Part shown: positions 25,901 through 35,992 of the stretch, one piece after another
Numbering within the stretch: the stretch's first letter is position 1
How the letters are laid out: every line of letters begins with the position of its first letter
From: Haemonchus contortus
Lineage: Eukaryota; Nematoda; Chromadorea; Rhabditida; Trichostrongylidae
NCBI GenBank assembly: GCA_000469685.2
Contig: LS997563.1
Coordinates: forward strand, 15,861,940-15,925,939
Direction: 5' to 3'
DNA: 64,000 nucleotides
Position numbers and translations under genes: made by a program
The notes under the pieces: model-generated
The model's input: only the letters and a program-made list of their open reading frames with translations
What the model was told of the DNA's origin: nothing
The model's database searches: none

Positions 25901-28415
25901 AGCATATCAGTTTTCGGTAGCTGACTCATCTCATGCTTCGTACTTGAGGCTCGCGAACGGCAACATCAAGGAAGGAAGCTCACAACCGCGGCACACAGGA
26001 GAATCACGCCTGTCGCCTCCATGGACTCCTGGTCTTCATCGGTTATCATCTCTGGGCTTACCGCCTTCCAGACAAGGACATCGACTGGACTGATACTCAC
26101 TCACCATCACATTAATAAACTGATTGTTTATTCTAGTCTTACAAGGGAAGGATACTAGGTCGCAGTGGCCATCTGAGATGAGATGTATACTGCCGAATGT
26201 GTCTCCAGGTGAGTATCTCAAATCCGCTTTCCAAATCTGCTAAACGATTCTGGGGTCAGAGTTATGGGACCATTTCCTCTCCTGTGTTAAACGCCCCGAG
26301 ATGCCTATATAAGCCAACCGAAAACAAGACGGAATGTGCGGCGATGGAGCAGTTGGTACGATGGCGGACTCTCAGGATGGTCATGGAGGTTCGTGTCCTT
26401 GATGCTTCTGCTCGTTTTGCATTTTGAAAAAACATCTCCCAAACGCTTGCAAAATGCTTTTACGCTTCATATCCACCATCTATAGGGTTCCCTTACGTTT
26501 GACAAATGCTGTAAAGGATAATATAATGGAAGTTTTCCTTTACCCCCATTTACCCCCACCCACCGAATAGAGATGCAGTCCTAGCCCAATCACTCGATGG
26601 GGTAGCGAAATTTATGGCAGCACCGTGCAGTTTCGACAGAGGGGAGAGCGGGAGGGGGGTCGGATGACTCATCTGACCGTAATACTCGCTGTTAGAGCAA
26701 TGCCCTCTGCTCGGCCAGAAATGAACCATTGTGGGTACTATTCTACTATTACACCCCCAAAACCTCAAAATCTTGATTTTCGATGAAACTTCGCCTATAG
26801 GGGTAATCCGATGCCCTGATAACGAATATGACCTTCATTTTTGGCGTTGGCGCCATTTGACTCCAATTGGCGCCAATTTGGCGCCAAATTGGCGCTAATT
26901 GGAGTCAAATGGCGCCAGCGCCAAAAATGAATGTTATATTCGTCATCAGGACCTCAAATAACCTCTAAACGCATGTTTTCAGCAATTTTGGTGAAAACAC
27001 CCTTGGCGCCAAATTGGCGCCAATTGGCTCCAAATGGTGCCAACGCCAAAAATACAGGTCATATTCATTATCAGGGCATCGGATTACCCCTATAGGCGAA
27101 GTTTCATCGAAAATCAAGATTTTGAGGTTTTGGGGGTGTAATAGTAGAATAGTACCCACAATGGTTCATTTCTGGCCGGGCAGAGGGCATTGCTCTAACA
27201 GCGAGTATTACGGTCAGATGAGTCATCCGACCCCCCGCTCTCCCGCTCTCCCCTCTGTCGAAACTGCACGGTGCTGCCATAAATTTCGCTACCCCATCGA
27301 GTGATTGGGCTAGGACTGCATCTCTATTCGGTGGGTGGGGGTAAATGAGGGTAAAGGAAAACTTCCATTATATTATCCTTTACAGCATTTGTCAAACGTA
27401 AGGGAACCCTATAGATGGTGGATATGAAGCGTAAAAGCATTATGCAAGCGTTTGGGAGATGTTTTTTCAAAATGCAAAACGAGCAGAAGCATCAAGGATC
27501 CGAACCTCCGTGACCATCCTGAGAGTCCGCCATCGTACCAACTGCTCCATCGCCGCACATTCGGTCTTGTTTTCGGTTGGCTTATATAGGCATCTCGGGG
27601 CGTTTATCACAGGAGAGGAAATGGTCCCATAACTCTGACCCCAGAATCGTTTAGCAGATTTGGAAAGCGGATTTGAGATACTCACCTGGAGACACATTCG
27701 GCAGTATACATCTCATCTCAGATGGCCACTGCGACCTAGTATCCTTCCCTTGTTAGTCACGCACTGTTTGCATCCCCTTCATGCCGTCTGATGAACAGTA
27801 CTACTTTCAATCCAAGGATACATCACAAACAAAAACCGGCAAGTGATATACTCACTTTTCGTTTGTATCAGTAACAAGTTGCTCTCCAAAATTGAGTAGC
27901 CTTATATCTTGTGGGTATTCGGGTGGAGCATCCTGAAGATGCTGCTTATCCAACTGCGACGCAATTCAGAGGGAAAAGATTAAAAGCTCGATCAAATTTA
28001 AGGCCATTAGTAGGCAATTAACTTTACTTCCAACTCACTCGATCTCCTCTCCTTTCAGGCGAAGTCGAAATGCTCAGCTGACAGAGAATTACCGTTTTGG
28101 CAAGGAATACAAAATTTCTGATCAGAATCTTTTCAATTGAAATCGCCCCAAAACCAGGCGGGCACTACGCCTCGGCACAAAAAGGTATTTATCCATTATT
28201 CGAAGGATGTTTGACGAAATTTACGCGCGCACACCAGCGGATATCGTCCAAGGATTATGCCTTTTTAGGAAACCTCCCATTAGATTGCTATCGTAAGACT
28301 CGCGCGCCACAACCATGATTGCAAGGGTCCGGTACTGAAGTGCACCGTTAATCAACAAAGTACTGAACCGTACCTTAACATTGTCAGTCGTCTTTTTCGG
28401 ACCCTCAGCAGCCAT
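16965..28415 (-). CDS. TTBK/CK1-superfamily kinase-like protein, probable pseudokinase
   Basis: Seven phase-compatible exons: 28415-28374, 27953-27856, 23613-23475, 19926-19832, 18977-18800, 17778-17688, 17092-16965, about 256 residues. The start MAAEGPKK opens exon 1. Exon 3 gives a degenerate glycine loop (MASHGMLMRVE) and a VAIK-like lysine (ILCAKIQ). Exon 4 gives the helix-C-like KEIRALELMKE and LPKLYGKGKTDDL. Exon 5 gives IHGIGLVHGNIRPSA, where HRDxKxxN has lost Asp (to Asn) and the metal-binding Asn (to Ala), then RLFGF in place of DFG. Exon 6 gives MYELTIGLPWRN, typical of TTBK helix F/G, and exon 7 a DW...DYTAIGTSL tail. Segments for the hinge/helix D and for the activation loop/APE were not found, yet phases still join. 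Nematodes have many TTBK-like kinases; this one looks catalytically dead. The stop at 16,965-16,967 is provisional because a donor lies just before it. Confidence 0.8.
19429..19693 (+). mobile_element. RTE retrotransposon 3' fragment
   Basis: Encodes, with frameshifts, the RTE C-terminal block: AGHVMRYSDDRWTRAVTDWI, then RTPGRPPTR and LARDRDEWKRYWRPL. It lies in the intron between pseudokinase exons 4 and 5, in the opposite orientation. It is truncated at its 5' side, as is usual for target-primed elements. Confidence 0.85.
20000..20165 (+). repeat. TTAA-family end fragment, GT-rich tract and dispersed repeat
   Basis: AAAGGCACAGTTTATGATG near 20,003 resembles the TTAA-MITE terminus. A GTGTGT-rich tract follows at about 20,055-20,100, then CATAACTCCTGGCCC...ACCTAGA, related to the repeat unit in the array at 61.6-62.3 kb. 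Confidence 0.6.
20165..20800 (+). repeat. degenerate tandem repeat (period roughly 150-190 bp)
   Basis: Three to four diverged units share GTGATAGG(G/A)A(A/C)TGACA, then a GTAACTC/GTGGAGCC block, then TTTGGCA(A/C)GTGATGT. Related sequence in the opposite orientation lies at 37,540-37,920. Confidence 0.6.
21285..21560. mobile_element. palindromic MITE, copy 1
   Basis: Inverted arms contain GTCCGAGG...GCGCGGCAAAGTTCG on one side and CGAACTTCGCCGCGC...CCTCGGAC on the other, with the core CTTGAAGTAGTGTAGTTTAG. Related copies are at 36,475-36,700 and 39,155-39,345. Confidence 0.75.
21802..22005 (-). mobile_element. probable RTE C-terminal fragment, degenerate
   Basis: The frame reads KIEWTGYLTRFHEYDWTNAV, which lines up with the RTE tail pattern (KIRWAGHVMRxxDxRWTRAV). 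It is strongly diverged and in an intron of the pseudokinase gene, same strand. Confidence 0.5.
22040..23440. other. large-intron sequence, no gene recognised
   Basis: Part of the pseudokinase intron 3. ORFs such as 22,040-22,387 have no family match. A short (CTAG)n run is at about 23,262-23,286. Confidence 0.5.
23614..26140. other. large-intron sequence, no gene recognised
   Basis: Part of pseudokinase intron 2. Minus-strand ORFs at 24,348-24,545 and 24,869-25,075 and a plus-strand ORF at 25,836-26,093 show no recognisable domain. Confidence 0.45.
26141..27753. repeat. 1.6-kb foldback palindrome with nested inner palindrome
   Basis: Arms of about 745 bp (26,141-26,885 and 27,005-27,753) are inverted and nearly identical. 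They begin ACAAGGGAAGGATACTAGG and end at the complementary CCTAGTATCCTTCCCTTGT. A few substitutions distinguish them, such as TCATGGAGGTTCGTGTCC versus TCACGGAGGTTCGGATCC, so they are not a simple assembly copy. The left arm end and the 120-bp centre form a second palindrome around TTGGCGCCAATTTGGCGCC, so that block occurs three times in alternating orientation. It lies in a pseudokinase intron. Confidence 0.9.
26306..26420 (+). repeat. tRNA-like polymerase III box pair in the left palindrome arm
   Basis: TGGAGCAGTTGG (A-box-like, 26,345-26,356) and GGTTCGTGTCC (B-box-like, 26,388-26,398) are spaced as in a tRNA, preceded by TATATAAG at 26,306-26,313. The right arm carries the mirrored copy (about 27,475-27,590) with GGTTCGGATCC. 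No sound acceptor stem is visible, so this is tRNA-derived rather than a tRNA gene. Confidence 0.5.
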
Positions 28416-30045
28416 GCTGATCGATCGCTAATTCTGACAGCACAACCGTATGCAGAGAGCGCTATGCATTGAATGGATTTCCCCATTTTACAGCCCCTTG
28501 ATGATATTCCTGCATTATAGACCTAACACCCAACATAAACCAAAGACTTTGTACAAAATCAATCCAAAGATCACGCGATAAAATTCATATCGAGTGCCAA
28601 AATTCAAGCTCTTGAATTTGCTGGCCTTGGTTTCTTATTGACTAACTAAACACGACCTAGGTGATGCCATTTTGTTTTCCGATACAAATTTTCTCACAAA
28701 AGCTTCCATGCTTCCAACCCTCATCAGAGAAGAATTATTAATCAACCATTATCAACGCCGAGAGTTACGTCATGCTTGTCTCCTTCCTACATATTACAGG
28801 GTGAGAATGCATGGTGGAGTTTTTCCGGAAGAAATGACTAATACCCATAAAATTTTCAGAAGGGCACTCATTCAACGGTCACTGCAAACTCGACACAGGT
28901 GCACATGCTTATCACATGCGTTACGAAAACTCAATATTGCCCTCAATTATACCACTAAACATTCATCAGAAATTCGGTTCCTTTCTTCAACAGGTCTTGA
29001 AGCGTACAGTTTCTTCAAAGAGGGCAACCTACTTAATCCAACCTACTTGAATGACACTTTTTCGAGTCTGTGATGGAACAGCAGTACTCGATCAAATAGA
29101 GGACTACCATTTTCAACAATTAATCAGTCATAATCGATAAGATACACAAGAGAAAGCCCTCAATTTGACAAAGCCTCATCTCCTTTCTTACTTCCATCAT
29201 TGACACAGATCACCTTGATTTCCATGCACATAGACTTGTGAAAGTGTGAAGAAGAAGAGGCCATGACCATGTGTGTACGATTCATCGGCACTTGCCACCT
29301 ACCATCACCTTCCAGAGCAAATATTCCCATCATACGCGCTACCTTTTCTTGGGATGAATTTTTTCCTTATTCTCGAATTCTCTATCAATCGGGTTTTTAA
29401 AGCCACGTATAAAACAACACAAAAAATTACAACAGTTTTGGCAAGTCAAGATTCCTGTAATACAGTGCTGAGTTGTGAACTGTATCGGCATCACTTTGTA
29501 CAACTCTCATGAGGGCCAGAAATTTTGTACGTTATACATTAGTGACTGCGCACCGATGCAGGGCAATAGAATACACTTACCATGGAAATGCATTGAAACT
29601 CTGTGGCAAAATAGTAAAAAATCATAACCCTAACTAACGACTTCTACGTAGAACTGATCATATGCGTATCAAGTTTGCTCAAAGGTGTACAATAGGAAGG
29701 GTTTAAGTTGTATGCTTTCAAACATTTACCACATAAATTATCATCATCGCCAAGTGATTAAAATATGGTTATGTGCCGAAGATCACCTAGGGTGGTTTTG
29801 TGACATTCATACTCATATTTATCTTTTATTTGTATTCAATGAACTTCAAAAAAAAACATTTATCTTTGACTCTGGCAGGAGTGTCATGAAATAAAAAAAA
29901 ACAGCTAAACGATTATCGTGGAGCAGTAATTCTTGTAAATGTCATTCTTGAATCTCAACATGAATACAAATTGTGAGTTCCACCTTAATTTGAGAATGTT
30001 GAATCTAAAATCATTTTTGGAACTTGAGTGAAGCCAGCTCGATAT
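28416..30045. other. intergenic, no gene recognised
   Basis: Lies upstream of the pseudokinase start and downstream of the neighbouring minus-strand gene, so it should hold the pseudokinase promoter. A 133-codon plus-strand ORF (28,672-29,073) has no recognisable domain or splice partners. Confidence 0.5.
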
Positions 30046-32017
30046 TTAAATATAGTTTGATCTGGTTTGAGATCGAATCATGTTTTTAGCTGAACAGCCG
30101 CCGGAGGATATCTTTCGAGGTTCTTTCCTCAGAACTACGGCTTCCTCCCGAGGTTCATACTTCGATCTCTTGCGATGATGTTTTTCTTCACATGGCTCCT
30201 AAAAAAATTAATTATTCGAATTTTGCAAAAACATGATATTTACAATGGGCGCTCTCACGTTCCCGGCCGCGTAAACCTAACGCTTTTTTGAAACGCTACC
30301 ATGATCCGCGCTGTATTGTTACAGTTTATACTTTGTAGCTGCTGAATTTGATCCATGCAGTGGAAAAAACCATACCAATTAAAATTTGCTCAGATGATCG
30401 GAGTACCAGCGTCAGGCTCAGGTTGAGTGCAAGTTGATGAAGAAACCCATCACAAAGAATAGTTCACTGAAGTCACCCGAATACAGCGCACAAATCCCTA
30501 CACCGAAATCAATGAACAGTGTGCTAGGGCCACCGAGGAGCGACCTCGGTCAAAGAAGTCAGTTGAATTAGGACTTTGAACGTGCGGTTGAAACTGGGAA
30601 GTCCCGGAAGATTGCTAATCAAATGAAGAACAGGAATATCAAAGTTCTTTGCCCGGGGGAACACGCTGGAAAGGAGCAGGCAAATCGAAGAGGGTGTTAA
30701 GCCCAACGAATACACCAAACGAAATGGTGTGGCCCAAGTAGTAGCGGAGTCCATAAAGACTCTGTCTCCGTCAACAGAATCAGAGCATGACTGCGAGGAT
30801 AAACACGGAAGAGGGGTAGTGAACAATTATATCTGTGTAAGCCTAACCAGCTGGCTGCCCAGAAAGATGAATTCCATCTGCAGTTCCGTAAGAGGACTAC
30901 CTCACTATAGTGGGTGATCTGAATGGGAACGCCGATAGTGAACGAAGGGGTCTAGAAAGGGTTGTCTTGAGTAGTGGAGTAGGAGACATCGACCTGGCAT
31001 TCTCTTGCGACCTAACAGTCTGCAGCACGTATTCCGCTTGAAGGGAAAGGTTGAGTAGAGCGGAGTTGAGACCCGTATTTTTCCCGATCCTTCTGAAGTA
31101 CAACGAATGGGACTGGGAACACAATATGGGGCTATACAATGAAAAAAAATCTGCTGTCGTGCCTAAATTGTGCACAACTGTTCTCACATTTTCGCTAGCA
31201 GGATAAACAAATGGTAATTTGTAAGATAGAAGAGCTTCACCTGCGGAGTTTCCTTAATCTCTCCTTCTTCTAGTGGCTCTTGTTTCACTACAGAAGTATG
31301 CGACGAAGTTTCATTGACCGCCATCTTGGGTTTCCCCTTGATATCCGGTTCTCCTCTATGATCGTCGTTATCAAGAGTTCTCTTTCTTAATCGACTGCCC
31401 TGCCTGTCGCAGTGATCCGCTGGTCTCTTATCACCACTATGCCTTGATTTCATAGGCAACTGTAAACGATATCATCATGTTCCGTAGACATAAATTTTGA
31501 CCCGAAAAAATTTTACCTTCAGGAACGCCCCTGACTGCCTTTTTTTCGAAGAATTTCCACTTGAAGACTTATAAGCAAGGTTCACCAACATAGACTTTTT
31601 CAATAATTTCGTCTTGTTGCAAGAACCCTGAGATGTGAGGAAGGAGGATGTTCTATTGGAAGTTGTAGATAGCTGCAGTATAGTCTTAGATGGGCACAGA
31701 ATAACATTTCTGAATAGGGACTCTCAAATCATTATCATACAGCGGAAATAACTGAATAGCCAGAAACTTCTGATCAATAATGCATGTTGAAGATCTCATC
31801 AAGGTGGATATGTTTGTTAGACATTATAAATAAGGAAACGACGACGAACCGTCTCGAAGGATTTTGTTTGACTTTCGCAAATTTCTCCCTCCTCCAAAGG
31901 TTCATCCTTCACTACGCCGTTACTGGGACACTCCTCCACGGGTTTGGGAGGCAAAATTTTTGAAGCCTCACTGCTGAGAACATCACACGGATTGTTGTTC
32001 AAGTCATTTTTTGCCAA
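30046..32017 (-). CDS. unrecognised basic, disordered nuclear-type protein, 3' exons
   Basis: Four exons with phase 0 at every junction: 32017-31850, 31627-31517, 31459-31241, 30198-30046, giving at least 216 residues; the 5' end was not found. No globular domain is visible. Exon 1 ends its core with VVKDEPLEEGEI and exon 3 with VVKQEPLEEGEI, so the module is duplicated. VKxE followed by Pro fits a SUMO-acceptor consensus. EEGEI fits the short acidic motif described for partners of the nuclear RNA factor ARS2 (inference). Basic clusters RLRKR, KKRQ and HHRKRSK suggest nuclear location. The last exon has LRKEPRK and ends TRSNYI. It may be an RNA-processing or chromatin accessory protein; the family is unknown to me. 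Confidence 0.6.
30530..31090 (+). pseudogene. non-LTR retrotransposon endonuclease relic
   Basis: Broken frames give GGTRWKGAG (endonuclease ETRWKG motif) followed by EDYLTIVGDLNGNADSERRG (the GDLNGH-type catalytic block) and CDLTVCSTYSA. This order matches the apurinic-type endonuclease of RTE-like elements. Several stops separate the blocks. It lies in the last intron of the basic-protein gene, opposite strand. Confidence 0.75.
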
Positions 32018-32352
32018 CTGAAAAGTAAGATAATAAATGAAAGATTAACAACACCATAACTGAAGCATTTGTTAGTAGAACACCATGTGAAAATAGGTGA
32101 GACATTCTTGAAATTCAAGTGTGGAACCGCAAAAACATGTTGTAGGAAAATATATGGCGGGTGGTAGAAATCAATACAACAGCAACGCTTTCATTATACG
32201 GGCTTACGCTTTTGAGAACTGCAGCGTGGAACCAGGATTAGAAACATCACTAGACGTGAATGCTCTCGACAGACAGAAATAGACAGCTTTCTGACTTGGC
32301 CGGAAGTCGTTGATACTTCCTCTACTCTCCTGCTTCTAAATTAGATCGCGCA

Positions 32353-32620
32353 TATGCGAGAGTGTGGTTCACGCTCCTCAAACTTGGGTATTTGAATTTT
32401 AATAAACATTTTTGCAACATATATACAATATAAATATAAAAATGTAAACCAAGACACATAGCATCATCTACAGGGGTTTATATACGGATCATAGTACGAT
32501 CTATTCCAAGCACCAGACAAAATAATGTATGATAAACTGCATGAAGCAATGGAGCCGTCAAAGCATTTTCTCTTCTACGAGACAATACAAAGGCAAATCC
32601 GAAGCAGTACTATATGCTAG
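32353..32620 (-). repeat. 3' LTR-like direct repeat
   Basis: Aligns with 34,643-35,005 over most of its length: ACATTTTTGCAACATATATA, the CATCATCTACA...GGTTTATA block and ACGAGACAATACAAAGGCAA are shared. The minus-strand 3' end reads ...CGCATA in both copies. It lies just downstream (minus sense) of the env-like remnant. Confidence 0.65.
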
Positions 32621-34560
32621 ACTCCCCACGCGACTGAGAAGTCATAATCATCTTCTTCATGCGATGGGTCTGTGCGTCGGCTACGATGAAATTTTTTTGT
32701 GTTCCCGTCGTCGTGTTCTACGTTGGATACTGTCGTGCTCTCTGTCGCCTAGTGATGATTCACTGTGTCGAGTGATTTGCGATCTGTCATCGTGTTGGCT
32801 TCGTCTTCCTCGCTCTTCTGTTATTGGAGGCTCCGCGCTATGAAGGTTGGTATATATTTTCTTCATTTGGCTTGTCATTGAATCAACCTTCTTTGTAGCT
32901 CATTCGTGCATTGCGAAAACATCTCTTTGAAGTCGTCACACTTGGCTCACTGCGCGACATTTGTTTTAGTTATATCGGACACTTTTGCGTTATCTTTCAC
33001 TGCGTCTTCTAATCTCATGATGCATTACTAGACTTTCCATCTTAGCGAACGTCGAAATCGTATTCTTGGAGATTTAGCGCAGCATTCCTGTGGCGTCTTG
33101 ATGATTTCGTTCTTCCTTTGCTCCTGCTGAGGCGACTTGTTTCTCTATTGTTTTGAGAGTGTTGGTACTTTTCGCCATTCAATTGGACTGTTGAAAACCG
33201 TCTGCAGCTTCCTTCAGAAGTTTGCTTCCTTGTAGGAGAAAGATTCTCAGCGGACTTTCCTCCAGGCGTACCTTTTTGGTGAACGTGGCTCACTGAAGAT
33301 GGCAGAATGACGCTTTGATGGGGAGCTCGATATCTCTGGTTTGAAGAGTGTAGATTGTACACTTTTGTTTGACTCTATCTTCCCTTGTAGACGTGCTGAA
33401 GAGGAAGAGTATGGGTAGATGACGAAAAAACGTGCGGAAATGAAGCGAAGACATGTAGTAAGATGGAGTTTAGGTTTTTCGATGAGATTTTTTCTTGCGA
33501 ATGTACGCAACGTATATGGAACGGTAGAGGCCTGTTCCCAAACATATTATAGTTAGGCGTGTAGGAAGCCAAAGGAGGCGGATTGTGATGTAAAGGATTC
33601 GTAGTCCATGGGACCAAGCGAATAAATATCGTGCTATTAATGCTACTGTTAAAGCGGCTGCAGCGATGGCGACTTCCTTGTACTAATGACTCAGAACATC
33701 GAGAAAATGTTTAAATTCCGGAAGCGTGAGTTCATTGTACACGCTGCTCTCTCCATTGAGGATTTCTTTCGCTAAATCATGGATAGTTCGCGACCGCTGT
33801 AGTACCACCGTTACTTCGAAAGTGCTCTTCGACACTTGGCATATTGTTTTGTTCTTGGCTTCTGTATGATAAAATCTGAGTGTAGACTCAATTCCGCCTT
33901 CGCGACATGAAATTGTGAAGAAATCTTTGTCGCATTCCACAGTGGCCATTGTCGCTTCTTCTGTTGTGATACAACTGACTTTTGCTACTGCCCCGCGAAG
34001 GCAGTCATGGTATTCTGTATCATATATTCGGCATTCGAAACTATTGTTTTGCTTTCGGCTACTTGGTCGTCAAGTTGCACGGTCACCTCTGCAGTGACGA
34101 ATGTTGGTATGACAATGAGAAGCGAAGAGGCGTTTGAATCGCTCTCCTTTAATGTGATCTAGGGGCGCACTATTTGCAGACGATTTTCAACCTCTTCAGT
34201 GAAGATACTTGCGATATCAGGGTCGTAGCAAACACAATTAACTTTGTTTTCGGCAGGTTGGCAAACGCAGGTGTCGTTTATTGTGCAGGGAACTTTTCTA
34301 GCTGCTTTCAGGGATCCACATTAGTAAATCGAGCTGCACGTCTCTAGTCCGGATTGCTATTTTTCTCCATCCGAAACGAATGTAGCTGACAATACGGGAC
34401 GTGGCGGTGTTGAGATCGACGTAAATGTGATCCTCATTTCTGAGAGATTGTTGTTTCAGTGACCCAGACATTCTTTTCCCACCCCGTGAGGTGATGACGG
34501 AACTCGGATTTCGACTTATTCTTCTCAAAGAGGTTATTGAACAATTCATGTACTCGACTG
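32621..34560 (-). pseudogene. env-like glycoprotein relic of a BEL/Pao-type LTR element
   Basis: Minus-strand frames between the two LTR-like repeats encode a Cys-rich ectodomain (about 34,300-33,700) with the spacing I associate with the phlebovirus-G2-like glycoproteins of nematode BEL elements. A long hydrophobic, membrane-spanning stretch (about 33,670-33,520) and a basic tail rich in Ser and Arg follow. At least one in-frame stop (near 34,162) and several frameshifts break it. No gag, protease, reverse transcriptase or integrase was found, so only the envelope part remains. Such proteins are class II fusion-type membrane glycoproteins in intact elements. The assignment is from family pattern, not alignment. 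Confidence 0.6.
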
Positions 34561-34568
34561 TCTGGGGT

Positions 34569-34642
34569 ACGTTGCAAATGCTGTGGTAGAATGCTTGCCT
34601 ACCACACGGGCGGCCCGGGTTCGACTCCCGGCCGATGCACCA
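34569..34642 (+). repeat. partial tRNA-Gly-like sequence at an LTR junction (candidate extended primer-binding site)
   Basis: From about 34,581 to 34,639 it matches nematode tRNA-Gly, including TGGTAGAATGC, GGCGGCCCGGGTTCGA and CCGGCCGATGCA; the first 12 bases of the acceptor/D side do not match, and the anticodon position reads ACC rather than GCC. It is followed by CCA (34,640-34,642) and then directly by the LTR-like repeat. On the minus strand it reads TGGTGCATCGG right after the LTR, as a primer-binding site would. Confidence 0.7.
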
Positions 34643-35005
34643 TATGCGATCTTGTGGTTCATGGTACCCCAAACTGGGCAATTAAACTTTAATAACCATT
34701 TTTGCAACATATATACAATATAAACATAAAATATGTAGACCAAGTTTTAGCATCATCTACACGGGGTTTATAGACGGAGCGTAGTATGATCTATTCGAAG
34801 CACCAAACAAAATAATGTATGATAAACTGTGTGAAGCAGGGGAGCAGTTAAAGCATTTTCACTCATGCAGTACATTTCGTAGGAGAGCTATTGGAAGCGC
34901 CAGACAAAATAATGCATGATCAACCGTGGGAATGAATGGAGCCGTCAAGGCATTTTCTCTTATACGAGACAATACAAAGGCAAATTCCGTAGCAGTACCA
35001 TCTAC
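34643..35005 (-). repeat. 5' LTR-like direct repeat
   Basis: Partner of 32,353-32,620. It contains an internal partial duplication: GAAGC(A/G)CCA(A/G)ACAAAATAATG occurs twice about 100 bp apart. The edge near 35,005 is uncertain, because a CTCTCCTGCTTC-like stretch occurs outside both repeats. Confidence 0.6.
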
Positions 35006-35199
35006 TACTCCCTCTCCTCTCCTGCTTCCCAGGTAGACCTTTTCCTTTCTTACCAAACCATACGATGAGAAGTGAAACTAATGCTAAAGGCGCTCTGACA
35101 GGCGAAGCATATATAAGTGACGTCATAGCAATGTCGAACAAAAACAAGAGGGTGTGAGATATGGGTACAAAGGTGAAGCTCTAACCTCCCCATTCCCTC

Positions 35200-35989
35200 C
35201 CATTCTGCCCTATGGTTCCACTGCTTTGCTTATTACTAAATTACGCTTGCCTAGTCGAAGGCACAGTTCACGGCAAAATTTGCTTGTGAGATTTTCCTGG
35301 GGTATGTGTCATGACTCTTCGTCATGATTACGAGGAAGCACATGAACACCTTCATCAATCAATCAATACTTCCAGCGAGGCTCCAAAGTTGCGGAAACTT
35401 CGCCTGTTCCCACACCAAAGTACAAAATTGCGGGAATCCCGTAAGGTTCCCATACCAAAGACCAAATGCCCGCCCACCGGGGCCAGTATATAAACCGCCC
35501 ATTTTTTGGGTATAAAAGGCCCAGTTTGTGGCAGTCCGGCACTTCTTGTCACTTCCAATTCTTGACAGCTCTCGGGCTCGGAGCTCTAGGCTCTGCTCCC
35601 GGCGGCTCTCTCAAGCAGTTCCTGACAGTTCGGCAAGTCCACAGCTCGGCAGTTCCAAACCGGGCAGCGCCGTGAACGGCACTGCCCTCAACTCCAACTT
35701 CTTTACCCTCCGCTCTCCAACAACCCAATAGCAAGAACGACAAACAGTCGTTTCCAATGAACAAAGAACAAGAGCGGTACGGTACAACGATTCGAAGGAA
35801 GTAAGCTGAGCGCTCCAACTTGCCCCCTGTCGGAACCACCACCAGCAATTCCAAAACAAGACGAACAAGGTTGCACAATTTTCAGACTGTTTGCTTTGTG
35901 ATGGCACGAATTGTAGTTATGACTTGTTGACCCAATGAATATTGAAATAAATATCCTATCGAGCATTCTACCACCTAACCGTCGAAACA
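35200..35989 (+). repeat. LTR-like segment with TATA boxes, plus orientation
   Basis: Contains GTATATAAA (35,488) and TATAAAAGG (35,511), a GC-rich transcribed-looking stretch, and AATAAA-type signals near 35,945. It ends directly at TGGTGCATCGGCCGGG, the complement of a tRNA-Gly 3' end plus CCA. This order (promoter, polyadenylation signal, PBS) is that of an LTR, but no gag or pol follows. A TTAA-family terminus fragment (AAGGCACAGTTCACGG) is at about 35,260. Confidence 0.5.
35961..35985 (-). repeat. duplicated tRNA-Gly 5' fragment
   Basis: On the minus strand this reads CGGTTAGGTGGTAGAATGCT, a second partial copy of the D-arm of the adjacent tRNA-Gly, placed right after its CCA. Confidence 0.6.
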
Positions 35990-35992
35990 TGG

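Noticed and set aside
28672..29073. 133-codon plus-strand ORF
   Set aside because: No domain, no signal or splice context, and low-complexity composition; it overlaps the probable upstream region of the pseudokinase gene.
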